64,000 bases of DNA from Clostridia bacterium (GTDB lineage: Bacteria; Bacillota; Clostridia; Christensenellales; Borkfalkiaceae): contig JAFVPE010000033.1 of assembly GCA_017505465.1 (NCBI GenBank), positions 1 to 64,000 on the forward strand, in the 5' to 3' direction. A program made the translations under genes and the position numbers. Each line of letters opens with the position of its first letter. Position 1 is the stretch's first letter. Below are positions 16,971 through 24,621 of this stretch, in pieces. The notes under the pieces are model-generated. The model searched no databases and was not told the origin of the DNA. It was given only the letters and a program-made list of their open reading frames with translations.

Positions 16971-17782
16971 GCGTTGAAAGGTATTTTCTTTGTCGTATTG
17001 CTAACTTTTTTGACGATAATTCCCTGCAAAGGGCGATATTCGTCCACACGCAGTCTTTTTCGGGAAATCAAAGCCCCGTTTTTGTAGCATTCAAGGTAGG
17101 CTTCGCTTTTCGTTCCCGACTTTTCCTGCCGCAAAATTTCCTCCTTTTCCCCCTCTTTTACAATCGGCTCGGGCGGCGGAATTTCCCCTAGCACCCTTTG
17201 CGTGATTGCGTATCTGTACCCTTCGTCCTTACCGAAAATACAAATTTTTACACTCCCATTTTGGATGGTTGACGAAACGTGTATCGCATGAGAATGGGCG
17301 TTGAATATTTTCAAGTCGCTCTGCGTGGACACCATCGCGTCGCGAGAAGGCGGCACGTAGGCAGGACAAAGGCTGTGCGGACGGTATTCCGTCACGGCGA
17401 GTCCTGCAAGCAACGCGGCGTTATAAAGGGTGGTGCTCACTTGACAAACGCCGCCGCCAACGCCCACAACGTACTCCCCGTTTACAATAATTTTCGCTTG
17501 TTGAAAACCCGCTTCTTCCGTCCTTCTTCCCACCGTTGCATTGAAAGAAAACTCGCCGTACGGCTGCACGGTAATCCCGTCGATTAGGGCGGCGGCAATC
17601 TCGATATTCTCGCACCTGCCCCCGTCCTTTTGGTTAAAATAGGTGGTATAGGACGATAACAAATCCCACCCGTACGGATTGTCGGCGGCTTCCGCAATAG
17701 CTCGATTTTGAGATAAAACCGAAGAAATAACAAAGAAAAAAACGCTCCATAAGAGAAGCGTTATCCGTTTGATTTTTTGCAT
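16943..17782 (-). CDS. VanW-domain exported protein
   Basis: 279 residues. Residues 1-30 form a signal peptide or anchor (RITLLLWSVFFFVISSVLS). The VanW domain covers roughly 40-190: LLSSYTTYFNQ, GEFSFNATVGRRTEEAGFQ, the glycine-rich VGVGGGVCQVSTTLYNAALLAGL and RPHSLCPAYVPPSRDA. The C-terminal part is charged and ends in a short tail rich in K. VanW is named from vancomycin clusters, but its function is unknown and most members, like this one without any van genes, have nothing to do with resistance. A copy of the interspersed motif encodes GGRCE near residue 58. Confidence 0.88.
   Translation of the reverse strand: MQKIKRITLLLWSVFFFVISSVLSQNRAIAEAADNPYGWDLLSSYTTYFNQKDGGRCENIEIAAALIDGITVQPYGEFSFNATVGRRTEEAGFQQAKIIVNGEYVVGVGGGVCQVSTTLYNAALLAGLAVTEYRPHSLCPAYVPPSRDAMVSTQSDLKIFNAHSHAIHVSSTIQNGSVKICIFGKDEGYRYAITQRVLGEIPPPEPIVKEGEKEEILRQEKSGTKSEAYLECYKNGALISRKRLRVDEYRPLQGIIVKKVSNTTKKIPFNACVFLRKML
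17604..17622 (-). repeat. Copy F of the GGGGCAGGTAYG motif, inside the VanW gene
   Basis: Minus strand reads GGGGCAGGTGCGAGAATAT, with one change in the core (TAY to TGC). It is read as G-G-R-C-E. Confidence 0.55.
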
Positions 17783-17803
17783 TTTTTCCTCTCTATGTAG
17801 CGC

Positions 17804-18631
17804 TCAAAGAGATATTTTCAAAGCGTCGAGAAGTTCCTTGGACGGCGTGAAGAAGGGAACGCCGATTTCGTGCGTTTCATCTTCGTAGTGAGTGTCCGAT
17901 CCCCCCGTGACAAGCAAGCCGAGCTCCTTCGCAAGCGCGCGGAAATACTCCGTTTCCTTGTCAGTATGGGTTGTGTAGACGGCTTCTATACCGTCTACGC
18001 CGTATTTTTTGAGATTTTTTATCATAATTTCACGTTCCGCCACAGGCAGTTCCAAGCGCCCGGGATGCGCAATCACGGCGATACCACCCGCTTCGTGAAT
18101 GCAGTCGATTGCCTGCTCGGGGGTAGGTCTGCCGATATTGGAATTTGCAGGCTTGCCGATGGCGAGATACTCCCGATATACGTCCCCCGGCGTGATGCCG
18201 AGATAGGTCGCCGCCGCACGCGCGACGTGCATGGTATGCACGGGTAAATCGGGCGAAGAGCGCTGTGAAAGTACGTCCTCCACGGTGATAGGCAAGCCAA
18301 GCATACGGAACTTTTCCACGCTATCCTTTGCCCTTGCAAAGGAAGCAATTTTTCGCTCTTCTGTAAATTTCTCATACGCCCCTTCCACCTTACAGCCGTA
18401 ACCGAGAACGTGCACTTTTTGCGTGCCTGCATAGGCGGAAACTTCCCATCCCGAAAGATAAGAAAGCCCGTGGCGTTTCGCCGCTTCCCTTTTATTTTCA
18501 AGCCCTGCAAGGGTATCGTGGTCGGTGATAGACACAAGAGAAACACCCCGCTTTTTGGCGAGGCGACAGGCTTCGTCGGGGGAATAAATCCCGTCCGAAT
18601 ATACGCTGTGAACGTGCAAATCTGCTTGCAT
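17804..18631 (-). CDS. PHP-domain phosphoesterase
   Basis: 275 residues of the PHP superfamily, closest in pattern to the RNase AM / nucleoside 3',5'-bisphosphate phosphatase group (YciV-like). Metal ligands seen: the opening DLHVHSVYSDG, SITDHDTLAG, a middle GGIAVIAHPGRLE and a C-terminal VTGGSDTHYED. The family hydrolyses nucleotides or RNA ends using a trinuclear metal site. The start follows GGAGGAAATAA. It is the first gene after the 18.6-19.0 kb hairpin mosaic, and the VanW gene follows 21 nt later. Confidence 0.88.
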   Translation of the reverse strand: MQADLHVHSVYSDGIYSPDEACRLAKKRGVSLVSITDHDTLAGLENKREAAKRHGLSYLSGWEVSAYAGTQKVHVLGYGCKVEGAYEKFTEERKIASFARAKDSVEKFRMLGLPITVEDVLSQRSSPDLPVHTMHVARAAATYLGITPGDVYREYLAIGKPANSNIGRPTPEQAIDCIHEAGGIAVIAHPGRLELPVAEREIMIKNLKKYGVDGIEAVYTTHTDKETEYFRALAKELGLLVTGGSDTHYEDETHEIGVPFFTPSKELLDALKISL

Positions 18632-18972
18632 TTATTTCCTCCGTGTTCGTTGATTTTGCCTTGCGGCGTTTTGTTTTGTTGGGGGGATAGGAATGGCGCA
18701 ACGTTCGTTGCGTAGATGCCTTACGGCATAAGTCGCAAGCAGAGCTTGCTTTCTTGGAGCTTATTATGCAAGGGCGTTGCCCCTGCACCCCACGAGAAAC
18801 TGAGTTTCTCGACTTCCCACTCTCGGATGTTGTTTCGCCTTACGGCGATTGACCGCTTTGCGGTGGTAACGCAAAACTGCGTTTTGCTTCGTTGGGGCTT
18901 CTTTTTGTGGGGACTTCCGTCCCCTACACCCCTGACGAGAAACTGAGTTTCTCGACTTCCTGCTGTTAGGGG
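18632..18972. repeat. Intergenic mosaic of about eleven mini-hairpins
   Basis: This 341-bp gap between recF and the PHP gene contains no plausible gene. It is a string of short perfect stems, each with a 3-4 nt loop: GCC/GGC 18658-18667; CGCAAC/GTTGCG 18697-18712; ATGCC/GGCAT 18716-18729; GCAAGC/GCTTGC 18735-18749; GGGC/GCCC 18772-18782; CGAGAAAC/GTTTCTCG 18793-18811; TCGCC/GGCGA 18835-18848; ACCGC/GCGGT 18852-18864; GCAAAAC/GTTTTGC 18871-18887; GGGGAC/GTCCCC 18909-18924; CGAGAAAC/GTTTCTCG 18936-18954. Several modules are shared with the array at 29.3-29.8 kb. The side next to the recF stop reads CGAGAAAC-TGA-GTTTCTCGACTTCCTGC, as next to the rsh stop. Confidence 0.85.
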
Positions 18973-20058
18973 TTACCCTTTTATTCTGCCGCCTTCTATG
19001 CGGATTTTGTTACACTCTGCACCGTAAAGCACTCTTTCCGTGTGCGTGCACGTCAAAATCGTTTGGATATCCGCAATGCATTTAAGCAATTTTTTGCGAC
19101 GCTTTAAGTCCAATTCACTCATAACATCGTCTAAAATGAGTATCGGGTATTCTCCCGAAAGCTCCTTGAATATCTGTACCTCCGAAAGCTTTAACGCCAA
19201 AGCCGCCGTACGCATTTGACCTTGCGATGCGTACGATTTTGCGTCCGTGCCGTTGATCATTACGTCCAAATCGTCACGGTGCGGCCCCACCGTCGTAAAA
19301 CCTAACCGCAAGTCCTTTTCGTAGTTGTTCCCCAAACGACGCATCAGCGTTTTTGCAATTTCCGCTTCGTCACCTTCATATTTCCTCTCGGGCTTAATCA
19401 CAAGCTCTTCTTCCCCATCCGTCAAAAACGAATGAAATTCCTTGGCGAATGGAGCAAGCTTTTCAATAAACTCCGCACGCTTCTTCACAATAATTGCGGC
19501 GTACTTGCAAAGCTGTTCGTCCCATACGGGCAAGGTGTCCAAAATGAGCGACGTATCGTGGTTTTTCAAAAGCGTATTGCGTTGATCCAATATCTTATTA
19601 TACCGCAAAAGCGCCGTGTAATACGCAGACGAAGTCTGCGAAATGGAAATATTCATAAAACGGCGGCGTTCATCCGGGCCGTCCTGTATCAAACGAAGCT
19701 CCCCGGGCGAGAAAAATACACTGTTCACGTGTCCCATAAGATCGGCGTTTTTGTTGATTTTCATGCCGTTTACACGAAGCTCACGCTTGTTTTCAAAAAT
19801 AATTGCTTCAATCGTCACTTTTCCGTAACGATTTTCCGCCTCAGCGAGAATTTTTGCATATTCCGCCCCAATTTTGATGAGCTGTTTGTCATGACGAATG
19901 CGCAAGGAAGCGCCCGTGCAAAGGTAAAATACCGCTTCTGCACAGTTGGTTTTGCCCTGCCCGTTCTTGCCGAATAAAACGTTCAAGCCGTCCGAAAACG
20001 AAAATTCCTCGCTTTCGTAGTTTCTAAAATTTTGAAGGAATAATTTTTTTATTTGCAT
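18973..20058 (-). CDS. recF: Recombination/repair ATPase RecF
   Basis: 361 residues. RecF helps load RecA at gapped DNA. Seen: MQIKKLFLQNFRNYESEEF, Walker A FGKNGQGKTNCAEAV, the VFFSPGELRLIQDGPDERRRFM region, signature ASQGQMRTAALALKL and Walker B PILILDDVMSELD. It diverges from dnaA; the usual dnaA-dnaN-recF-gyrB order is broken, since dnaN and gyrB are not in the window. Downstream comes the hairpin mosaic. Confidence 0.95.
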   Translation of the reverse strand: MQIKKLFLQNFRNYESEEFSFSDGLNVLFGKNGQGKTNCAEAVFYLCTGASLRIRHDKQLIKIGAEYAKILAEAENRYGKVTIEAIIFENKRELRVNGMKINKNADLMGHVNSVFFSPGELRLIQDGPDERRRFMNISISQTSSAYYTALLRYNKILDQRNTLLKNHDTSLILDTLPVWDEQLCKYAAIIVKKRAEFIEKLAPFAKEFHSFLTDGEEELVIKPERKYEGDEAEIAKTLMRRLGNNYEKDLRLGFTTVGPHRDDLDVMINGTDAKSYASQGQMRTAALALKLSEVQIFKELSGEYPILILDDVMSELDLKRRKKLLKCIADIQTILTCTHTERVLYGAECNKIRIEGGRIKG

Positions 20059-20111
20059 AATCCTTAAAAACCCGTCAAAATCGCTTTCTTTTCATTTGAT
20101 TTTGTATTATA

Positions 20112-20140
20112 ATTATATCAAATAATTTCGTAAATTACAA
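20112..20140 (-). promoter_or_regulatory. recF promoter in the recF-dnaA divergent gap
   Basis: Minus strand TTGTAA (20140-20135), 17 nt ending in TGA, TATAAT (20117-20112), giving an extended -10. On the plus strand a TATAAT at about 20107-20112 may serve dnaA but lacks a good -35. No TTATCCACA DnaA box is seen in this 131-bp gap. Confidence 0.6.
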
Positions 20141-20189
20141 TTTTTTGAACGGCAAAGTGGAAGATTTTTGCCGCGGGGGGTAAAAAATA

Positions 20190-21524
20190 ATGCCTGAAAA
20201 TTCCCAATTACAATTTTTGTGGAAGCAAATTAGCGAACGAGCGAAAAATATTATCTCGCCCGTTTCTTATTCTCACCTCATCAAGGATCTTGAGCCCGTC
20301 GATTTGCGTGGGCGCGTTATCGTGTTGAAAGCAACGTCCGATTTGAACGCGGCGTCAATCATGAATAAGTTTGCGGAAAAGCTCCGCGAAGCGATTGCGA
20401 AATGTAACCTCGGCTTGTCCGATTTCCGTCTTGTCGTAGACGGCAGCGTTGCCTTCCCTCTCGAAGTGGAAGAAGACGCAACGGTGACTTTCCGCACTTC
20501 GCCTATCAATAAGGGCTTTACCTTTGAATCCTTCGTTCCCGGTTCGGGAAGCAAGTTCGTTTACGCTGCGGCGAAAGCGGTTGCGGAAAATCCCGGTGAA
20601 ACCTTCAATCCCCTTTTCATCTATGGGGAATCGGGCTTGGGCAAAACCCACCTTATGCACGCAATTGCCAACTATCTTGCGCAAAATGCTCCCGAAAAGA
20701 AGGTCATTTATACCACGAGCGAGAATTTCTTGAACGATTTTATCGACTCCATTGCACAAAAGAACGGCGCGAAGTTCCGTTACCACTACCGTAACGTGGA
20801 CGTCTTGATGATCGATGATATTCAATTCTTAAAGGCGAGAACGCAGCTCCAAGAAGAGTTCTTCCACACCTTCAACGAATTGTCTGCGCAAAACAAGCAA
20901 ATCGTCATCACGTCCGACCGTCCCCCCAAGGAAATTGCAACGCTTGAAGAGAGATTGCGCACCCGTTTCGAAGGCGGTATGATTGCGGATATCCAACCCC
21001 CCGACAACGAAACGAAAATCGCCATTTTGCGCCGCAAAGCGCTCGATAGAAAATGCGCCGTTTCCGACGACGTTTTGGAATTCCTTGCTAGGGATTCCGG
21101 CCACGACGTAAGAACGCTTGAAGGCAGATTGACGAAGGTCATTTTCGCAAGCAAGCTCCACGAAGAACCCATTACCATTGCGCTTGCAAAGCTCGCTTTG
21201 AGCGAATCGGTAAGCGAAGCGGAAGAACAGGAAGACGTGACTCCCGAAAAGATCATTTCCGCCGTTTGCGGTTATTTCAAGCATTCCCGTGAAGACTTAA
21301 TCGGCAAAGGCAAAAAAGCGGAAATCGTAAAAGCGCGCCAAATTTGCGCGTACTTGATGTGCGAAATGCTCTCTCTTCCCCTTGTTTCCGTTGGTAACAT
21401 TCTCGGCGGCAGAGATCATACGACGATTATGTACGCAAGAGATAAAATGGAAAAGCTTGAAAGCTTGAACCCCCATATCCAAAAAGAAATCGACGATATT
21501 AAAAATATTATATTAAAGAAATAA
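20190..21524 (+). CDS. dnaA: Chromosomal replication initiator DnaA
   Basis: 444 residues. Domain I (LQFLWKQISERAKNIISPVSY), a short linker, then the AAA+ domain III: FESFVPGSGSKFVYAAA, Walker A GESGLGKTHLMHA, Walker B VLMIDDIQFL, sensor residues in ITSDRPPKEI and LRTRFEGG. Domain IV binds DnaA boxes with the helix-turn-helix and signature GGRDHTTIMYARDK. The start follows a G-rich GGGGGG site. Followed by mnmG, not dnaN. On the plus strand against the general direction of the window. Confidence 0.97.
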   Translation: MPENSQLQFLWKQISERAKNIISPVSYSHLIKDLEPVDLRGRVIVLKATSDLNAASIMNKFAEKLREAIAKCNLGLSDFRLVVDGSVAFPLEVEEDATVTFRTSPINKGFTFESFVPGSGSKFVYAAAKAVAENPGETFNPLFIYGESGLGKTHLMHAIANYLAQNAPEKKVIYTTSENFLNDFIDSIAQKNGAKFRYHYRNVDVLMIDDIQFLKARTQLQEEFFHTFNELSAQNKQIVITSDRPPKEIATLEERLRTRFEGGMIADIQPPDNETKIAILRRKALDRKCAVSDDVLEFLARDSGHDVRTLEGRLTKVIFASKLHEEPITIALAKLALSESVSEAEEQEDVTPEKIISAVCGYFKHSREDLIGKGKKAEIVKARQICAYLMCEMLSLPLVSVGNILGGRDHTTIMYARDKMEKLESLNPHIQKEIDDIKNIILKK

Positions 21525-21532
21525 TTTCCCAC

Positions 21533-21559
21533 GAATTGCAAAGCCAAGCTTTGCAATTC
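21533..21559 (+). repeat. Mini-hairpin between dnaA and mnmG
   Basis: A perfect 12-bp stem GAATTGCAAAGC / GCTTTGCAATTC with a 3-nt loop CAA. Only ACTATTTTAAC follows, so it is a poor terminator. Its build (short stem, 3-nt loop, GCAAAGC core) resembles the modules of the two hairpin blocks. It leaves 14 nt to the mnmG start. Confidence 0.65.
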
Positions 21560-21573
21560 ACTATTTTAACAGT

Positions 21574-23448
21574 ATGAACGAATCAGAACACACCTTTATT
21601 GAATATACCGCAGAAGCGGTGGTTGTCGGCGCAGGGCACGCAGGCTGCGAAGCCGCCCTTGCTTTGGCGCGCACGGGCATCAACACCGCCCTTTTAACGC
21701 TCAACCTCGACAGCATCGCCTTCCTGCCCTGCAATCCCTCTATCGGCGGTACGGCGAAGGGACATCTCGTCCGTGAAATCGACGCGCTCGGCGGTGAAAT
21801 GGGCATCGTTGCGGACGACACCGCCTTGCAAATCCGTATGCTCAACGTCGGCAAGGGCGCAGCGGTGCAATCCTTGCGAGCACAGTCGGACAAAAACGCC
21901 TACCACGCCGCAATGAAGCAGGTACTTGAAAATACGCCCAACTTACGCATTATTCAAGCGGAAGCAGCGGAAATCCTCACCGAAGGCGGCAAGTGCTCGG
22001 GCGTGAGAACCACCTACGGCGGCATTATCCCCTGCAAGGCCGTTATTCTTTGCACAGGCGTATATCTTAACGGTGAAACGATCACCGGCCACGTGGTGCA
22101 AAAATCCGGCCCGAACGGTTTTGCCCCTGCCAATCATCTCACCGAAAGCCTCGTAAAGCTCGGCTTTAACGTGCGCCGTTTTAAGACGGGTACGCCTGCG
22201 CGTGTGGACGGCAGAACGGTGGATTACTCCAAATGCGAAGTGCAAAACGGCGATACGGACATCTATCCCTTCTCGTTTATGCACGATACTCCCCCCGAAA
22301 ACAAGCTCCCGTGCTATCTCACCTACACGAACGTAGGCACGCACGAGATTATTATGGATAACCTTGACCGCTCCCCCTTATACGACGGTACAATTTTATC
22401 GACCGGGCCTAGATATTGCCCTTCGATTGAAACGAAAGTCGTACGTTTCAAGGACAAGGAGCGCCACCAAATTTTCCTTGAACCGGAAGGTGCGGACACC
22501 AACGAAGTGTACGTGCAAGGGATGTCCACCTCTATGCCCCACGACGTACAGCGCATGATGTATTCGTCCGTGGCGGGCTTGGAAAACGCAGACATCATGC
22601 GTTACGGCTATGCAATCGAATACGATTGTATCGATACCCTCGACGTACTCCCCACTCTTGAATTTAAAAAGGTGGAAGGCATTTACACGGCAGGACAAAT
22701 TAACGGCACTTCGGGCTATGAAGAAGCGGCGGCACAAGGCTTGATGGCAGGTATCAACGCATCGTTGAAGCTCCGCGGACTCCCCCCGTTCACCCTTCGT
22801 CGTGACGAAGCGTATATCGGTGTGCTTATCGACGACCTTGTTACCAAAGGCACGGACGAGCCCTATCGAATGATGACTTCACGCGCGGAACACCGCATTT
22901 GTCTTAGACAAGACAACGCCGATTTCCGTTTGACGGAAAAGGGTAAAGAAGTCGGCTTGGTGACGGAAGAGCGTTATGCCCGTTACCTTGCGAGAAAGGA
23001 AAAATACGAGGAATTGTTGCGTTCGTTGCAGACACGGGTACCTCAAAAAGAAGTTACCCCCTTCCTTGCCGAATACGGCTACGGCGAACCGAGCGGCGGC
23101 GTTTCCTATGCGGATATGTTGAAGCGCTCTATCCCCTTAACGGCGATTATGGAACGTTTTAACGTATTCAAAGAATACCCGAAAAACGTCTTGGAAACGG
23201 CGGAAATTACCGTCCGTTACGAAGGCTATTTAAAACAAGGCTTCGAGCTTATCGAAAAGGCGAAACGCTTGGAAGAAAAGGTGTTGCCTGCGGACATCGA
23301 TTACCACGCCATCGGCGGTTTGCGTTTGGAAGCGAGAGAAAAATTGGATAGAATCCGCCCCTTCAACCTTGGCCAAGCAGGCAGAATTTCGGGTGTAAAT
23401 CCTGCGGATATTTCCGTGTTAATGGTATATCTTGCAACGAGGAATTAA
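21574..23448 (+). CDS. mnmG: tRNA uridine-5-carboxymethylaminomethyl modification enzyme MnmG
   Basis: 624 residues. With MnmE it modifies U34 of several tRNAs, using FAD. Seen: FAD-binding VVGAGHAGCEAALALARTG, CNPSIGGTAKGHLVREIDALGGEMG, FKTGTPARVDGRT, the AGQINGTSGYEEAAAQGLMAGINA region and the C-terminal helical domain with NLGQAGRISGVNPADISVLM that contacts MnmE. Complete length. The start has no visible Shine-Dalgarno (TTTTAACAGT precedes it), unusual here, and a strong hairpin sits just upstream. mnmE is not in the window. Confidence 0.95.
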   Translation: MNESEHTFIEYTAEAVVVGAGHAGCEAALALARTGINTALLTLNLDSIAFLPCNPSIGGTAKGHLVREIDALGGEMGIVADDTALQIRMLNVGKGAAVQSLRAQSDKNAYHAAMKQVLENTPNLRIIQAEAAEILTEGGKCSGVRTTYGGIIPCKAVILCTGVYLNGETITGHVVQKSGPNGFAPANHLTESLVKLGFNVRRFKTGTPARVDGRTVDYSKCEVQNGDTDIYPFSFMHDTPPENKLPCYLTYTNVGTHEIIMDNLDRSPLYDGTILSTGPRYCPSIETKVVRFKDKERHQIFLEPEGADTNEVYVQGMSTSMPHDVQRMMYSSVAGLENADIMRYGYAIEYDCIDTLDVLPTLEFKKVEGIYTAGQINGTSGYEEAAAQGLMAGINASLKLRGLPPFTLRRDEAYIGVLIDDLVTKGTDEPYRMMTSRAEHRICLRQDNADFRLTEKGKEVGLVTEERYARYLARKEKYEELLRSLQTRVPQKEVTPFLAEYGYGEPSGGVSYADMLKRSIPLTAIMERFNVFKEYPKNVLETAEITVRYEGYLKQGFELIEKAKRLEEKVLPADIDYHAIGGLRLEAREKLDRIRPFNLGQAGRISGVNPADISVLMVYLATRN

Positions 23449-23450
23449 GC

Positions 23451-23471
23451 GTTCAACGCATACCTGCTCCC
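23451..23471 (-). repeat. Copy G of the GGGGCAGGTAYG motif, intergenic
   Basis: Minus strand reads GGGAGCAGGTATGCGTTGAA, with one change in the G run. It lies between mnmG and its terminator, outside any gene. Confidence 0.6.
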
Positions 23472-23484
23472 TACGAATAAAACT

Positions 23485-23510
23485 AAATCCCGTGGATATC
23501 CACGGGATTT
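23485..23510. terminator. Bidirectional terminator between mnmG and a glycosyltransferase gene
   Basis: A perfect 26-bp palindrome with arms AAATCCCGTGGAT / ATCCACGGGATTT, flanked by CTTTTATTTT on one side and AGTTTTATTC on the other. It serves two convergent genes. Confidence 0.88.
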
Positions 23511-23513
23511 CTT

Positions 23514-24461
23514 TTATTTTACGATGACGTTTTCTTTGTTTGTACTGCTAATGACGTACTGCGGACGGCGCCGACATTCCTTATTGATTTTCGCAAGATA
23601 CAGCCCCATAATACCCATACAGCAAAGGGTGATACCGCTCATCAGCAGGATAATGCAAACGAGCAACGGCCAATCCATAATCGGTTTATCGTAGGCAAGC
23701 GTCCGCACAAGTGAGAATGCCAACATCCCTGCCGAACCCACAAAGGAAGCAATACCAAACCAAGTGGGTATCTTCAAGGGCACGTCCGAGAAGGCTACGA
23801 TACCGTCGATAGAATATTTGAAAAGCTTATGGAAGCTCCACTTCGTTTTGCCTGCCACACGCTTGACGTTTTCAAAGGGAAGCCAATAGGTCTTAAAGCC
23901 AATCCAACCGAAAATCCCCTTCGAGAAGCGGTCGTGCTCGCACATAGAGATGAGCGCATTCACCATTTCACGTTTCATCAAACGGAAATCGCGTGCGCCG
24001 TCTACGATATCCACGTCGGAAATTTTATACATCAATTTATAGAAGGCTCTTGCGAACATAGAACGGATTCTCGGCTCGCCCTTACGCATAACTCGACGAG
24101 TTGCCACGCTGTCATACTCCCCGCTCTTGATGATTTCCATCATCTTTGGCAAAAGAGAAGGCGGATCTTGCATATCCGCGTCAAGTGAGGCTACGTAATC
24201 GCCCGTGGCATTGCAAAAGCCTGCATACATCGCCGATTCCTTGCCGAAGTTGCGCGAGAAAGAGATGTATTTCACACGTTCGTCCGTGCTTGCCATTTCC
24301 TTTAACAGTGCCAACGTGCCGTCCTTCGAGCCGTCGTCTATAAAGAGCATTTCAAACTCAAAATCGGACATTTCAGAGGTTACGCGCCGCAATTCCGCAT
24401 ACAACGTAGGCAGTGATTCTTCTTCGTTGTAGCAAGGAACAATCAAAGATATTTTTTCCAT
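23514..24461 (-). CDS. Membrane-anchored family 2 glycosyltransferase (GtrB/DPM1-like)
   Basis: 315 residues. A GT-A domain (ISLIVPCYNEEESLPTLY, metal site YVASLDADMQDPP, acceptor region VDGARDFRLMKREMV) is followed by two C-terminal membrane helices near 228-255 and 262-290. Enzymes of this build move a sugar from a nucleotide donor to undecaprenyl or dolichyl phosphate. The lipid-linked sugar would serve cell-surface glycosylation. It has its own strong promoter and convergent terminator, so it is a single-gene unit. The sugar is not predictable from sequence. Confidence 0.9.
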   Translation of the reverse strand: MEKISLIVPCYNEEESLPTLYAELRRVTSEMSDFEFEMLFIDDGSKDGTLALLKEMASTDERVKYISFSRNFGKESAMYAGFCNATGDYVASLDADMQDPPSLLPKMMEIIKSGEYDSVATRRVMRKGEPRIRSMFARAFYKLMYKISDVDIVDGARDFRLMKREMVNALISMCEHDRFSKGIFGWIGFKTYWLPFENVKRVAGKTKWSFHKLFKYSIDGIVAFSDVPLKIPTWFGIASFVGSAGMLAFSLVRTLAYDKPIMDWPLLVCIILLMSGITLCCMGIMGLYLAKINKECRRRPQYVISSTNKENVIVK

Positions 24462-24502
24462 AGCCCCTCCTTAAATTTCGATTTTCGAGTTTATTCCTTT
24501 AT

Positions 24503-24531
24503 AGTATACAATATCCGCATGGGTTTGTCAA
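24503..24531 (-). promoter_or_regulatory. Sigma-A promoter of the glycosyltransferase gene
   Basis: Minus strand TTGACA (24531-24526), 17 nt, TATACT (24508-24503); the gene start is about 40 nt downstream behind AAGGAGGGG. Confidence 0.85.
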
Positions 24532-24581
24532 TCTCTTTTGCTCTTTCTGCAAGGAATTCTCTATACTGCGTGAAAGAAGTA

Positions 24582-24611
24582 AAACGCCCGACCGTTTTCG
24601 GTCGGGCGTTT
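24582..24611 (-). terminator. Terminator after pnp
   Basis: 13-bp stem AAACGCCCGACCG / CGGTCGGGCGTTT with a 4-nt loop, ten nucleotides past the pnp stop codon; the minus strand continues TTTTACTTC. Confidence 0.87.
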
Positions 24612-24621
24612 GGTATTTTAA

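Noticed and set aside
16943..17782. Vancomycin resistance gene
   Set aside because: Only the VanW domain name suggests it; no vanHAX or vanRS genes are near and the family is widespread.
20059..20189. oriC in the recF-dnaA gap
   Set aside because: A+T-rich, but no DnaA-box cluster and dnaN is not adjacent.
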